The notes below the pieces were generated by a model. The model saw only the letters and a list, made by a program, of their open reading frames with translations. It searched no databases and was not told the DNA's origin. A program made the position numbers and the translations under genes. Positions 16,587 to 26,031 of a stretch of 64,000 nucleotides of DNA are shown piece by piece. The DNA comes from Kribbella caucasensis (GTDB lineage Bacteria; Actinomycetota; Actinomycetes; Propionibacteriales; Kribbellaceae), in NCBI RefSeq assembly GCF_004361855.1, contig NZ_SNWQ01000018.1:92825-156824 (forward strand). The letters run 5' to 3'. Position 1 is the stretch's first letter, and each line of letters starts with the position of its first letter.

Positions 16587-19400
16587 TCATCTGGGGCTCA
16601 GCAACAGGGTCCACATGTTCGCGGTCGAGTTGGAGCTGTTCGCGATCGCGGCCAGTCCGCCCTGTGATCCGGTCGGCACCGGCGCACCGCGGTCGGTCAG
16701 CAACGTCGAGATGTGGCCGCTCGGCGAGCCGAAGGACGTACTGCGGACCTGCTCCCCCGCCGGCGCCGTCCAGGACGTGGTCGCCGACGACTTGTCCGCC
16801 CAGTACGACACCCGCCACGCACCCGGCACGGTCGAGTTGACCACCGGCGTGGTGTGCGTCGACCGGGTCACCGTTTCGTTGGCCGAGTCGAACGCGCCGA
16901 CCGGATTGGTCAGGGACGTCCCGGAGTACGCCGCGACCGTCATCCCGGCCTTGCTGAAACCGGACAGGGACACCGAAACGGTCTGGCCGGCGTCGTTGGG
17001 TCCGGCAACCTTCTGCCAGACGCGGGTGACGTAGCCCGAACCGGTCGCCGTCCTGAGCAACGACCAGCCCGTGACCCCGGTCGGTCCGGTCAGGGTCGCA
17101 CTGGTGTTCTGGGTGACGAACAGGAGCAGCCCGTCCCCGGCGCTGGTGGCCGTCGGCACAGTCACCGAGTGGACCGCAGCGTTCTGGTTGCTCGCGTTCG
17201 CACCGACGAACTCGATCGGGTTCGCCACATCGGAGACGGTCAGCGGGCGGCTGTCCGTCCCGGTGGCGCCCTCGTCGTCGGTCACCGTCAACGTCACCTG
17301 GTACGACCCCAGCGCCGCGTAGGTGTGCGCCGGCGACGGGCCCGTCGCCGTCGTGCCGTCCCCGAAGTCCCACTCGTACGACGCGATCGTGCCGTCCGGG
17401 TCGGTCGAACCGAGCCCGCTGAAGTCGCACACCAACAGGTCACACGTGCCCGTCCAGGCCGCCGACGGCCTGATGTTCGGCACCGGACCGGTTCCGGCCA
17501 TCAGGAAGGTCCCCTGCGACCGCCAGTCCTGCCCGTCGATGCCCGGGCCGCTCGTCACCACAGCGGTGCCCGCGACGGGGACGTTGTTCGCGAAGTTGAT
17601 CCGGTGCAGGTTCCCGTCACCGCTGGTCGCCCAGTAGAGCTGGTTGCCGGACAGGAACATGCCGGAAACCTGGCTCCAGGTGACCCCGGTGAGGTTGCCC
17701 GTCGCCACGAACCGGGTGGCCCCGATGATCTGGCTCTCCGGGGTGAAGTAGCGGTAGAACAGCGACGACTGGCCGGCCACCGTGTAGAAGAGCCGGCCGT
17801 TGCTGAAGAACATGCCGGTCACGTTCCGCAGGTCGGTCGCGAACGCGGTCAGGCCGCGCAGGTTCACGGTGCTCGCGGGGCCGAAGGTGGTGCCGTCGAA
17901 CGTCCTGCGGGTGAAGATGCCGTCGGACGTCCCGGAGTACAGCGAGCCGTCGATCATCACCCCACCGCGCGCGTTGGCGAAGCTGGTCGTGCCGGTGTCG
18001 ACCGGGTTCGCTGGTCCCGCCACAGAGCCGTCGTACGAGCGGACGGTCGTGGTGCTGCCGAGCTGGTAGACGGGGCCTGGCAATTGGCCCGTGTACCCCG
18101 GCGGCGGGACCAGCGTGGAGTTGGGGAACAGGGCGAGTCGGCCGTGGAACTCGAAGTTCCGGCCGACCCGATCGGTGTCGCTGCCCATCAGCAGGCCACC
18201 CGGGACTGAGGTGAGGTCGAAGACGCCGACCCCGCGGGTCCTGGTCGGGTTCCAGGAGTAGGGCAGGCCGTTCAGCGGATCGAGTGCTGCCAGGCCCTCC
18301 CGGGAGACAGCTCCGGCGCCGGCTGTGTTGCTGCCGAACGGGTTGTTCACCCAGCGCTGGTGACCGCCGATGTAGACGGCGACACCGGTGATGCCGACGC
18401 TCCAGAGTGTGTCGCCACCGGTGTAGTTGACCCAGGACGGCTGCAGGTTGGTGCCCACGGCGTCCGTCTCCCACCGGGACGCCGAATCGCATAGCCGGTT
18501 CATCGGCGTACCACCGGTCGTCACCACGACGAAGTAGGCGCCGTCCGGGGAGAAGTCGACGTCGTGGACGTAGGTCCAGAACTGATCCGAGCAGTCAGGT
18601 TCGAACCGGGTCGTGTACCAGTTCCGCACCGACGCCGCCGGACCGGTCAGGTCGAGCATCACGATCTGCACCCGGCGCAGCCCGCCAACCAGCGAGAAGT
18701 TGCCGATCGCAATCAACTTGCTGCCGTCCGGGGTGATGTCGAACTTGTCGACCTGCAGCTCGGCACCCCGGACCGGCGAGGCGAAGGTGAGGTTGACGAA
18801 TGGATCCAGTACGCCGGTGTCCGGGTGCACCGCCGCGAGCACGGGACGCGACTGGCCGCCGACCTGGGTGAAGTAGCCGCCGAGGAACAGCCGGCCACCC
18901 GACATCTTGATGTCCAGGACCTGCCGGTTGACGGTCGGCCGGAACGTCGTCACCAGGCTGCCGTTCGACAGGTCGACTCGGGCCAGCCGCGGCTGACTGG
19001 TCCCGTTCACGGTGCTGAAGCCGCCGCCGAGGTACACCGACTGGCCGTCCGCGCTCGGCAGCAGGGTGTCGACCGATCCGTTCACCACTGGGAGGAAGGC
19101 GTTGTCGAGGGCGCCGGTGGTCGCGTTGTAGGCGAAGATCGACCGCCGGCTGATCTGGGTCGAACTGGTCGCTGACCGGATCGTGGTGAACGTGCCACCG
19201 ACGATCACCCGGTTGCCGATCTGGATCAGCGCGTGCACCTCACCGTTGAGCGCGTGCGGAGTCCAGTCCACCGGGTTGTCGCTGACGATCGTGCTCTGCG
19301 GTAACTGCACCGCGTCAGCATGGCGCTCGCCCCCCGAAATGAGGAGCGAGGCCAGCAGAGCAAGAACGACAGCGGTCAGGAGCCCACGACGTGGTCCCAT
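16587..19400 (-). CDS. Giant secreted beta-propeller/PKD protein (third of three)
   Basis: A 937-residue exported protein. A signal peptide (about 1-30) leads into a long beta-propeller region (about 40-640) of repeats such as ALIQIGNRVIVGGTFT and VYLGGGFSTVNG, resembling delta-60/DUF5122 propeller repeats. One PKD domain follows (about 647-722, SYEWDFGDGTTATG, VTLTVTDDEGATG). A C-terminal region of about 210 residues is shared with the phytase and the two upstream paralogues. ATG 19400 follows GGGGGGA. It lies 36 nt after the second paralogue. Function is unknown; a structural or adhesive surface role fits. Confidence 0.82.
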   Translation of the reverse strand: MGPRRGLLTAVVLALLASLLISGGERHADAVQLPQSTIVSDNPVDWTPHALNGEVHALIQIGNRVIVGGTFTTIRSATSSTQISRRSIFAYNATTGALDNAFLPVVNGSVDTLLPSADGQSVYLGGGFSTVNGTSQPRLARVDLSNGSLVTTFRPTVNRQVLDIKMSGGRLFLGGYFTQVGGQSRPVLAAVHPDTGVLDPFVNLTFASPVRGAELQVDKFDITPDGSKLIAIGNFSLVGGLRRVQIVMLDLTGPAASVRNWYTTRFEPDCSDQFWTYVHDVDFSPDGAYFVVVTTGGTPMNRLCDSASRWETDAVGTNLQPSWVNYTGGDTLWSVGITGVAVYIGGHQRWVNNPFGSNTAGAGAVSREGLAALDPLNGLPYSWNPTRTRGVGVFDLTSVPGGLLMGSDTDRVGRNFEFHGRLALFPNSTLVPPPGYTGQLPGPVYQLGSTTTVRSYDGSVAGPANPVDTGTTSFANARGGVMIDGSLYSGTSDGIFTRRTFDGTTFGPASTVNLRGLTAFATDLRNVTGMFFSNGRLFYTVAGQSSLFYRYFTPESQIIGATRFVATGNLTGVTWSQVSGMFLSGNQLYWATSGDGNLHRINFANNVPVAGTAVVTSGPGIDGQDWRSQGTFLMAGTGPVPNIRPSAAWTGTCDLLVCDFSGLGSTDPDGTIASYEWDFGDGTTATGPSPAHTYAALGSYQVTLTVTDDEGATGTDSRPLTVSDVANPIEFVGANASNQNAAVHSVTVPTATSAGDGLLLFVTQNTSATLTGPTGVTGWSLLRTATGSGYVTRVWQKVAGPNDAGQTVSVSLSGFSKAGMTVAAYSGTSLTNPVGAFDSANETVTRSTHTTPVVNSTVPGAWRVSYWADKSSATTSWTAPAGEQVRSTSFGSPSGHISTLLTDRGAPVPTGSQGGLAAIANSSNSTANMWTLLLSPR

Positions 19401-19435
19401 CGATCAATCCCCCCAAATATCCGGTTGTGTGCGCC

Positions 19436-22267
19436 TTATGGCGCGGGTGCCACCACCACGCTGAACATCAGAACCCGCGCTGACGCCGAGTCGGCGGTCG
19501 CGGTCAAACCACCGAGCGTTCCCGCTCCGAACGGACCACTGTCACCGGCCAGCGAGGTGATCCGCCCCGAACCACTGCCCGTCGACGAGGCACGGACCGA
19601 CAATCCGGCCGGCGCCGACAGAACGGTCGTGAGCGACGACTTCTCACCCCAGTAACTGACCAGTCGAGCACCGCTGACCGGCGAGTTCACCGTCGGCGTC
19701 GTGTGCGTGGTCTGGGCGATCGTCTCGCTCCCCGCGGCGGATGCGGCGACCGGCGTCGTACCGGAGACCCCGCGGTACGCCACCAGCGTCGCGTTCGCCT
19801 TGGTGGCGGCCGACGTGAGCACGCTGACAGTGGTGCCCGCGTCGCCCGCCGTGGCCGTCCTGCGCCAGACCCGACCCTGCTGGTTGGTCGAGCTCGCCGT
19901 CTGGACCTGGGTCCATCCGGCCGGGGCCGTGACGGTCGGCGCAGGATCGTTGTCGGCGAAGAACAGCAGCAACAAGTCCCCGGCAGTCACCGCGGGGGGC
20001 ACGGTGACGCCGAACTGGGTGGTATTGAGGTTGACACTGTTCGCCCCGACGAAGGTCACCGCGCCCGGCGTACCGGTGCTGACTGTGACGGTCTGAGCCC
20101 GCTGACCGGTTGCGCCGCCGTTGTCGGTGACGGTGAGCGTGACCGTGTACGTGCCGGCCGCCCCGTAGGTGTGCGTCGGACTCGGTCCCGTGCCCGTGCC
20201 GCCGTCGCCGAAGGTCCACGCGTACGACGTGATCGTGCCGTCCGGGTCGGTCGAACCGGCCGACGAGTAACTGCAGTTCAACGCACTGCAGTTGACCGAG
20301 AACTGCGCGACCGGCGGCTGGTTCGGCGGCGGCGCGACACCTTGGTAGAGGAACAACCCGCGCGCACGCCACTCGTCGGTGGACACGACTGTGGACGATC
20401 CGGTCGGCGCCCCGGCGTCCGGAGACCATCCGGCGCGGCGCAGGTCGCCGTCCACCAAGCTGGCCCAGTAGAACCCGGTCGGGGTGACGAACATCCCGTT
20501 CACCTGGGAGAAGTTGACCCCGGCAACGTTGCCCGTCGCGGTGAAGCGGTTCGCGCCGACCACGCCGCTCTCCGGGGTGAAGTACCGGAAGAACAGGCTC
20601 GACTGGCCCGTGAGGGTGTAGTAGAGCCGGCCCGAGTCGAAGAACATGCCGGTGATCTGGGCGACCTCGTTGTGCCAGGTCGTCATCGTGACCAACTGGT
20701 CGCCGGTGTTGATCACCGCCGGCGTGCCGAACGTGGCGCCGTTGTACGTCCGACGGTTGAAACTGCCGTCCGACCAGCCGGCGTACAGCTGGCCGTTGAG
20801 CATGAACGCACCCCTGTTGCTGGTCCAGGCGATGCCGCCACTGCCGACCGAGGTGCGCGCGCCGAACGTGGTCCCGTCGTACGACGTTCTGCTCACGGTG
20901 TTGGCCGGTGGAACCAGTGGACCGGCCAGGTAGATGTCGTTCGGCAGCGAGGGCGTCACGTTCGGCGCGACGACGGTGCCGCCCGCGAGCGGGAAGAACG
21001 CGATCCGCGGGTGGTACTCGAAGTTGGCGCCGAGGTGCTCGGTGTCGGAGCCGACCCACAGGCCGGCCGTGGTCGCGAGCAGGTCGAAGACGCCGACCCC
21101 GCGTTCCCGGGTCGGGTTCCAGGAGAATGGCAGCCCGTTCGAGGGGTCCAGGGCGGCGATCCCCGGACGGGACACCGCGCCCTGACCGGGCCGGTCGCCG
21201 GCGAACGGGTTGTTCTGCCACCTTTGATGACCGCCGACGTAGACGGCCGTGCCGGTGATCGCGACCGCGTACGTCGTGTCACCGCCAGTGTTGTCGATCC
21301 AGCGATAGCTCAGGTTGCTGCCGCGGACGTTCGTGTTGAAGCGGGCGGTCGAGTCGCACGCCGTGTTCGCGCCGCCGTACGCGCCGGTGGTCGAGATGAC
21401 GAAGTACGAGCCGTCCGGGGAGAAGTCGAGGTCGCGCATGTAGCTCTGGAAACTGCTCGAGCAGGCGGTGTTGTAGAAGTTCGTCTGCCAGTTCTCCACC
21501 GTGGCCGCGGCGCCGGTGAGGTTGAGCATGAACACCTGATGGTGCCGGACGCCCTGGATGGTGTCGAAGTTGCCGATGGCCACCAGGTGGCTACCGTTCG
21601 GGGTGACGTCCATCTTCATCACGGTGGTGTTGCCACCGTTGTGCACACCGGCGATGTTCAGGTCCATGAACGGGTCGTACGCACCGGTGGTCGCGTTCAC
21701 GGTGGCGAGCGCGGCCTGCGCCTGACCCTCGACGTGGGTGAAGTAGCCGGCCAGCCAAAGCCGGTTGCCGACCAGGCGCATGTCCTTGACCCGGCCGTTC
21801 AGGGTCGGCGCCTGGAACGTGGCGATCCGGGCACCGGTGGTCGCGTTGATCCGCGCGGTACTCGGCGAGCCGGCACCGCTGACGTTGTTGAAGTAGCCGC
21901 CGATGTAGACCGTCGTCCCGTCACCGGACGGGATGATCGTGGTCACCTCGCCGTCCGGGTTCGGCACGAACGTCGTACTGATCGCACCGGTGGTCGCGTC
22001 GAACGCGGCCAGGTTGCGCCGGGCCAGCACCGGACCGCCGGACGCGGCCTGGATCTGGTTGAACACACCGCCGATCAGGATCGTGTTGCCGACCTGCAGG
22101 ATGGCCTTGACCGAGCCGTCCAGCACGTTCGGGGTGAAGTTGGCCGGATCGGCGCTGACCACCCGGTCCTGGACGACCTGAACAGCTTGACCGGCCTGGA
22201 CCGGGACCACCCAGACAGCGATCGCGGTGACGATCGCGAGCACGATCGAACAGACTCTCCTACGCAC
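19436..22267 (-). CDS. Giant secreted beta-propeller/PKD protein (second of three)
   Basis: About 943 residues, closely similar to the third and especially the first paralogue. A signal peptide (residues 1 to about 29, with AIVTAIAVWVVPVQAGQA) precedes propeller repeats (about 40-645), one PKD domain (about 649-730, SYAWTFGDGGTGTG) and the shared C-terminal region. The frame opens at ATG 22300, which overlaps the previous stop. GTG 22267 is better placed behind GGGGAGTGG and starts directly with RRR before the hydrophobic core, so I chose it. Co-transcription with its neighbours is likely from the short gaps. Confidence 0.82.
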   Translation of the reverse strand: MRRRVCSIVLAIVTAIAVWVVPVQAGQAVQVVQDRVVSADPANFTPNVLDGSVKAILQVGNTILIGGVFNQIQAASGGPVLARRNLAAFDATTGAISTTFVPNPDGEVTTIIPSGDGTTVYIGGYFNNVSGAGSPSTARINATTGARIATFQAPTLNGRVKDMRLVGNRLWLAGYFTHVEGQAQAALATVNATTGAYDPFMDLNIAGVHNGGNTTVMKMDVTPNGSHLVAIGNFDTIQGVRHHQVFMLNLTGAAATVENWQTNFYNTACSSSFQSYMRDLDFSPDGSYFVISTTGAYGGANTACDSTARFNTNVRGSNLSYRWIDNTGGDTTYAVAITGTAVYVGGHQRWQNNPFAGDRPGQGAVSRPGIAALDPSNGLPFSWNPTRERGVGVFDLLATTAGLWVGSDTEHLGANFEYHPRIAFFPLAGGTVVAPNVTPSLPNDIYLAGPLVPPANTVSRTSYDGTTFGARTSVGSGGIAWTSNRGAFMLNGQLYAGWSDGSFNRRTYNGATFGTPAVINTGDQLVTMTTWHNEVAQITGMFFDSGRLYYTLTGQSSLFFRYFTPESGVVGANRFTATGNVAGVNFSQVNGMFVTPTGFYWASLVDGDLRRAGWSPDAGAPTGSSTVVSTDEWRARGLFLYQGVAPPPNQPPVAQFSVNCSALNCSYSSAGSTDPDGTITSYAWTFGDGGTGTGPSPTHTYGAAGTYTVTLTVTDNGGATGQRAQTVTVSTGTPGAVTFVGANSVNLNTTQFGVTVPPAVTAGDLLLLFFADNDPAPTVTAPAGWTQVQTASSTNQQGRVWRRTATAGDAGTTVSVLTSAATKANATLVAYRGVSGTTPVAASAAGSETIAQTTHTTPTVNSPVSGARLVSYWGEKSSLTTVLSAPAGLSVRASSTGSGSGRITSLAGDSGPFGAGTLGGLTATADSASARVLMFSVVVAPAP

Positions 22268-22296
22268 GTGATTCCACTCCCCAAGAGCAAAGGTCA

Positions 22297-25200
22297 TCAT
22301 CCGGCCGCCAGGACGACGGTGAACATCAGCACCCGGGCGCTCGCCGAGTCTGCTGTCGCGGTCAAGCCACCCACCGTGCCCGGGACGACCGGGTCGTTGG
22401 TTTCGACGGCCAGCGAAGTGGTCCGGCCGGAGCCGGTTCCCGTGCCACTCGCCCGGACCGTGGTGCCGGCCGGCGCGGTCAGCGCGGTGGTCAGCGAGGA
22501 CTTCTCGGCCCAGTAGCTGACCAGCTTCCCGCCCACGGTCGACGTGCTCAGCGTCGGCGTCGTGTGCGCGGTCTGCGAGACCGTCTCACTGCCGGTGGCC
22601 GAGTTGGCAATCGGGTTCGCCGCCGTACCGCGGTACGCCAGCAAGGTCAGGTCCGCCTTGGTCAGCGCCGACGTGGTCACCGTGACGGTGCTCCCCGCAT
22701 CCGCGGCCGTCGCCGTCTTCCGCCACAGCCGTGCGGCCTGGCCAGAGGAGGCCACCGTCTCGACCAGGGTCCACCCGGCCGGTCCGGTGATCGTCGGCGC
22801 CGGATCGTTGTCGCCGAAGAACAGCAACAGCGCGTCGCCTGCGTTGACTGCAGCCGGGACCGTGACGTTGAAGGTCGACGCGTTCGCGTTCGTCCGGCTG
22901 GAACCGACGAACTCGATCGCGAGGGCCGGGTCGACGACCGACACCGTTCGCGTGGTCGACGCGGTCGCGCCGTCGTTGTCCGTCACGGTCAGACCGATCG
23001 TGTATGTCCCTGCCGCGGCGTAGGTGTGCGAAGCGGTCGCGCCCGTCCCCGTGCCGCCGTCACCGAAGTCCCAGGCGTACCCGGTCAGGGTGCCGTCGGG
23101 ATCCGCCGAGGCCGACCCGTCCGTAGTACAGGCGAGGTCGGTGCAGTCGGTGGTGAAGCTCGCGGTCGGGGCCTGGTTCACCCGGGTCACGGTCACCGGG
23201 TGCGAGGTGGTGTTGGTGCCGCCCTCGTTGTCGGTGACGGTCAGGCTGACCGTGTACGTCCCACTCGCCGCGTACGTGTGCGACGGGGTGGCCCCGCTGC
23301 CCGTCGTACTGTCGCCGAAGTTCCACGCGTACGACGCGATCGGGCCGTCGGGGTCGGTCGAGCCGGACCCGTCGAAGGCACAGGTGAGACTGTCACACGT
23401 CTCCCCGAACGTGGCCGTCGGCAACGTGTTCACGTGGGTTACGACGACGTTCTTGGTGATCGTGTTGGTGCCGCCGCGGTTGTCGGTGACCGTCAGGCCG
23501 ACCGAGTACGTGCCGGCCGCGGCGTAGTGGTGTGTCGGGCTGGCGTCGGTGCTGGTGCCACCGTCGCCGAAGGTCCACGCGTACGACGCGATCGTGCCGT
23601 CCGGATCGGCCGAACCCGCGGACGAGTACGAGCAGTTCAGGTCGTTGCAGCTGATCGCGGACTGCGCGGTCGGCAACTGGTTCGGGCCCTGACCGGTCGG
23701 GTCCTGATACAGGAACAGCGTCCGGGCCCGCCAGTCGATCCCGGTCGACAAGGTCTGCGCGGTGCCCGACACCGGGAGCCCGGTCGCCGGGTTCCAGGTC
23801 GCCTTGCGCAGGCTGCCGTCGGTGGACTGCCCCCAGTAGAGCGTGTTCCCGGCCAGGAACATGCCGTTCATCTGGTTGAAGCTGATCCCGCTCAGACTGC
23901 CGGTGGCGGTGAAGATGTTCGCGCCGACGACACCGCTCTCCGGGGTGAAGTACCGGTAGAACAGGTTCGAGTTGCCCGATCGGGTGAAGTAGATCCGGCC
24001 GGAGTCGAAGAACATGCCGGTGATGCCCTGCACCTCGTTGTGCCAGGTGGACATGTTGACGAGGAGGTCACCTGTGTTCACCGGTGTCGACGCGCCGACG
24101 GTGGTGCCGTCGAATGAACGCCGGTTGAAGCTGCCGTCAGACCAGCCGGCGTAAAGCTGGCCGTTGAGCATGAAGGCGCCGCGGTTGTTGCCCCAGTTGA
24201 TGCCGCCGTTGGGGACCGACGCGAGCGCGGTGGCCGTGGTGCCGTTGAAGGACGACCGGTTGATCGTGTTGTCCCAGGTGATGAACAGGGTGCCCGAGCG
24301 GCGGCCCGCGACGTACAGGTTGTTGGGCAGGGTCGGCGTGTTGTTCGGCTGGATGACCGTGCCGGTGCTGATCGGGAAGAACGCGATCCTGGCGTGGTAC
24401 TCGGAGGCGCCGATCCGGTCGGTGTCCGAGCCGACCCACAGACCGGTCGGCGTGGCCAGCAGGTCGAAGACGCCGACGCCGCGATCGCGGGTCGGGTTCC
24501 AGGACAGCGGCAGGCCGTTGATCGGGTCGAGTGCGGCGATGCCCGGCCGGGATACCGCACCCTGGCCGGCGTTGTCGGCGCTGAACGGGTTGTTCTGCCA
24601 GCGCGCGTGGCCGCCGGTGTAGACGACGGACCCGGTGATGGCGACGGCGTACGTCGTGTCGCCGCCGGTGTTGTTGATCCACTTCGGGGTCAGGGCGGAG
24701 CCCCGCGCGTCGGTGTTGAATCGGGCCGTCGAGTCACAGGCCGTCAGCGAACCGCCGTACGCGCCGGTGGTCGAGATGACGAAGTACGACCCGTCCGGGG
24801 AGATGTCCAGGTCGCGCATGTAGGTCTGGAAGCTGGCCGAGCAGGCGGTGTTGTAGAAGTTCGTCTGCCAGTTCTCGACGGCCGCCGAGGCGCCGGTCAG
24901 GTTCAGCATGAAGGCCTGGTGGTGCTTGACCCCGGCGATGGTGTCGAAGTTGCCGATGGCAACCAGCTCGCTGCCGTCCGGAGTGACGTCCATCTTCAGC
25001 ACGGTGGTCACGCCGCCGTTGTGCAGGCCGGCGATCGGCAGCGCCATGTACGGGTCGTGGGCGCCGGTGGCCGGGTTCAGGGTCGCCAACGCGGGCTGGG
25101 CGATCCCGGCCACGGTGGCGAACATGCCGGCGATCCACAGCCGGCCGCCGGCCAGCCGGAGGTCCTTGATCCGGCCGCCGGTGAGCTTGGCCGGCTTGAA

Positions 25201-25653
25201 CCCACCGATCCGGGCGCCGGTGGTGACGTCGATGCGCGCCAGGCTGGCGGAACCGCCGCCGCTGATGTTGTTGAAGCTACCGCCCACGTACGCCGTCGTG
25301 CCGTCGCCGGCCGGGATGATCGCGGCGACCTCACCGTCCGGGTTGGGCGCGAACGCGTCGCTGACCTCGCCGGTGGTCGCGTTGAACGCGGCCAGGTTGG
25401 TCCGGGGGTAGATGATCGTCCCGTCCCGGTTCGAGACCTGGGTGAAATCCCCGCCGATCATGATCATGTCGCCGAACTGCTGGATCGACTTGACCGAGCC
25501 GTTCAGCACGTGCGGCGTCCAGTTCGCCGGATCGTCGCTGACCACGCGGTCCTGACTCACCTGGACGGCGTCGGCCGATGGCCCCAGAACAACCAGCCAG
25601 CCGGCCAGCGCAGTGAGCAGCGCCGTGAACAGGCAGACGACAGACTTCCGCAC
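22297..25653 (-). CDS. Giant secreted beta-propeller/PKD protein with three PKD domains (first of three)
   Basis: About 1118 residues from GTG 25653, which follows GGGGGAGAGGG; the frame is open to 25764, but that stretch does not resemble a signal peptide. A signal peptide (RKSVVCLFTALLTALAGW) leads to propeller repeats (about 40-655). Three consecutive PKD domains (about 661-738, 739-823, 824-906) follow, each with a W-FGD motif and a VTDN strand. The C-terminal 200-residue region is shared with three other proteins here. It heads the minus-strand run PKD1-PKD2-PKD3-lipoprotein-ATPase-methyltransferase. The extra PKD copies act as spacers in related proteins, projecting the head from the surface. 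Confidence 0.82.
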   Translation of the reverse strand: MRKSVVCLFTALLTALAGWLVVLGPSADAVQVSQDRVVSDDPANWTPHVLNGSVKSIQQFGDMIMIGGDFTQVSNRDGTIIYPRTNLAAFNATTGEVSDAFAPNPDGEVAAIIPAGDGTTAYVGGSFNNISGGGSASLARIDVTTGARIGGFKPAKLTGGRIKDLRLAGGRLWIAGMFATVAGIAQPALATLNPATGAHDPYMALPIAGLHNGGVTTVLKMDVTPDGSELVAIGNFDTIAGVKHHQAFMLNLTGASAAVENWQTNFYNTACSASFQTYMRDLDISPDGSYFVISTTGAYGGSLTACDSTARFNTDARGSALTPKWINNTGGDTTYAVAITGSVVYTGGHARWQNNPFSADNAGQGAVSRPGIAALDPINGLPLSWNPTRDRGVGVFDLLATPTGLWVGSDTDRIGASEYHARIAFFPISTGTVIQPNNTPTLPNNLYVAGRRSGTLFITWDNTINRSSFNGTTATALASVPNGGINWGNNRGAFMLNGQLYAGWSDGSFNRRSFDGTTVGASTPVNTGDLLVNMSTWHNEVQGITGMFFDSGRIYFTRSGNSNLFYRYFTPESGVVGANIFTATGSLSGISFNQMNGMFLAGNTLYWGQSTDGSLRKATWNPATGLPVSGTAQTLSTGIDWRARTLFLYQDPTGQGPNQLPTAQSAISCNDLNCSYSSAGSADPDGTIASYAWTFGDGGTSTDASPTHHYAAAGTYSVGLTVTDNRGGTNTITKNVVVTHVNTLPTATFGETCDSLTCAFDGSGSTDPDGPIASYAWNFGDSTTGSGATPSHTYAASGTYTVSLTVTDNEGGTNTTSHPVTVTRVNQAPTASFTTDCTDLACTTDGSASADPDGTLTGYAWDFGDGGTGTGATASHTYAAAGTYTIGLTVTDNDGATASTTRTVSVVDPALAIEFVGSSRTNANASTFNVTVPAAVNAGDALLLFFGDNDPAPTITGPAGWTLVETVASSGQAARLWRKTATAADAGSTVTVTTSALTKADLTLLAYRGTAANPIANSATGSETVSQTAHTTPTLSTSTVGGKLVSYWAEKSSLTTALTAPAGTTVRASGTGTGSGRTTSLAVETNDPVVPGTVGGLTATADSASARVLMFTVVLAAG

Positions 25654-25803
25654 GATGGTCCCTCTCCCCCAGCCCGGACGGCGCATAGAAGGCCGTACCG
25701 GACACACCCATTGCCTGTCGTGCGCCCCCCGCACTCCAGGTCCCCTTGGACGGACAGTAAACACCCTCGCGCGCTTGTCTGCAGCAGTTCATCCAGAATT
25801 CCC

Positions 25804-25832
25804 TTGACCCCCTGCACCGATCGTTGTCTAAG
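25804..25832 (+). promoter_or_regulatory. Candidate promoter for the plus-strand polymerase operon
   Basis: TTGACC (25804-25809), a 17-nt spacer and TCTAAG (25827-25832) resemble a housekeeping-sigma promoter. It lies about 200 nt upstream of the membrane protein start at 26032, within the 378-nt divergent region 25654-26031. That region must also hold the promoter of the giant PKD operon, which I could not pin down. Nothing else coding is seen there. Confidence 0.3.
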
Positions 25833-26031
25833 GGAACGGCAGGCCACCCGGGCATCACCGACAGTGATGAAACCCAATCCGACCACCCCAGCTGTCCATC
25901 TGTTCGTCACGGACAGGTGGCAATCTCGTCACCGATCATTGGCGATCCGTACTCCCTCGCATATCCTCCTGAGGAGAGCTAGTGCGCCGGGGGGCGATTG
26001 CGACGCTCGGAACAACGGGTGGGGGATCCAG

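Noticed and set aside
19703..22516. A 937-codon plus-strand open frame opposite a giant PKD gene
   Set aside because: High GC opens long antisense frames. The minus frame has a signal peptide, PKD motifs and paralogues; this one has only Arg/Val/Gly-rich sequence.
22935..23670. Tandem similar DNA blocks of about 250 bp
   Set aside because: They are the three PKD domains of one protein, not a mobile or structural DNA repeat.
22564..25990. Plus-strand open frames opposite the first giant PKD gene, continuous with the polymerase-like gene
   Set aside because: Only the part after 26032 codes for membrane helices; the rest is shadow of the PKD gene and promoter DNA.
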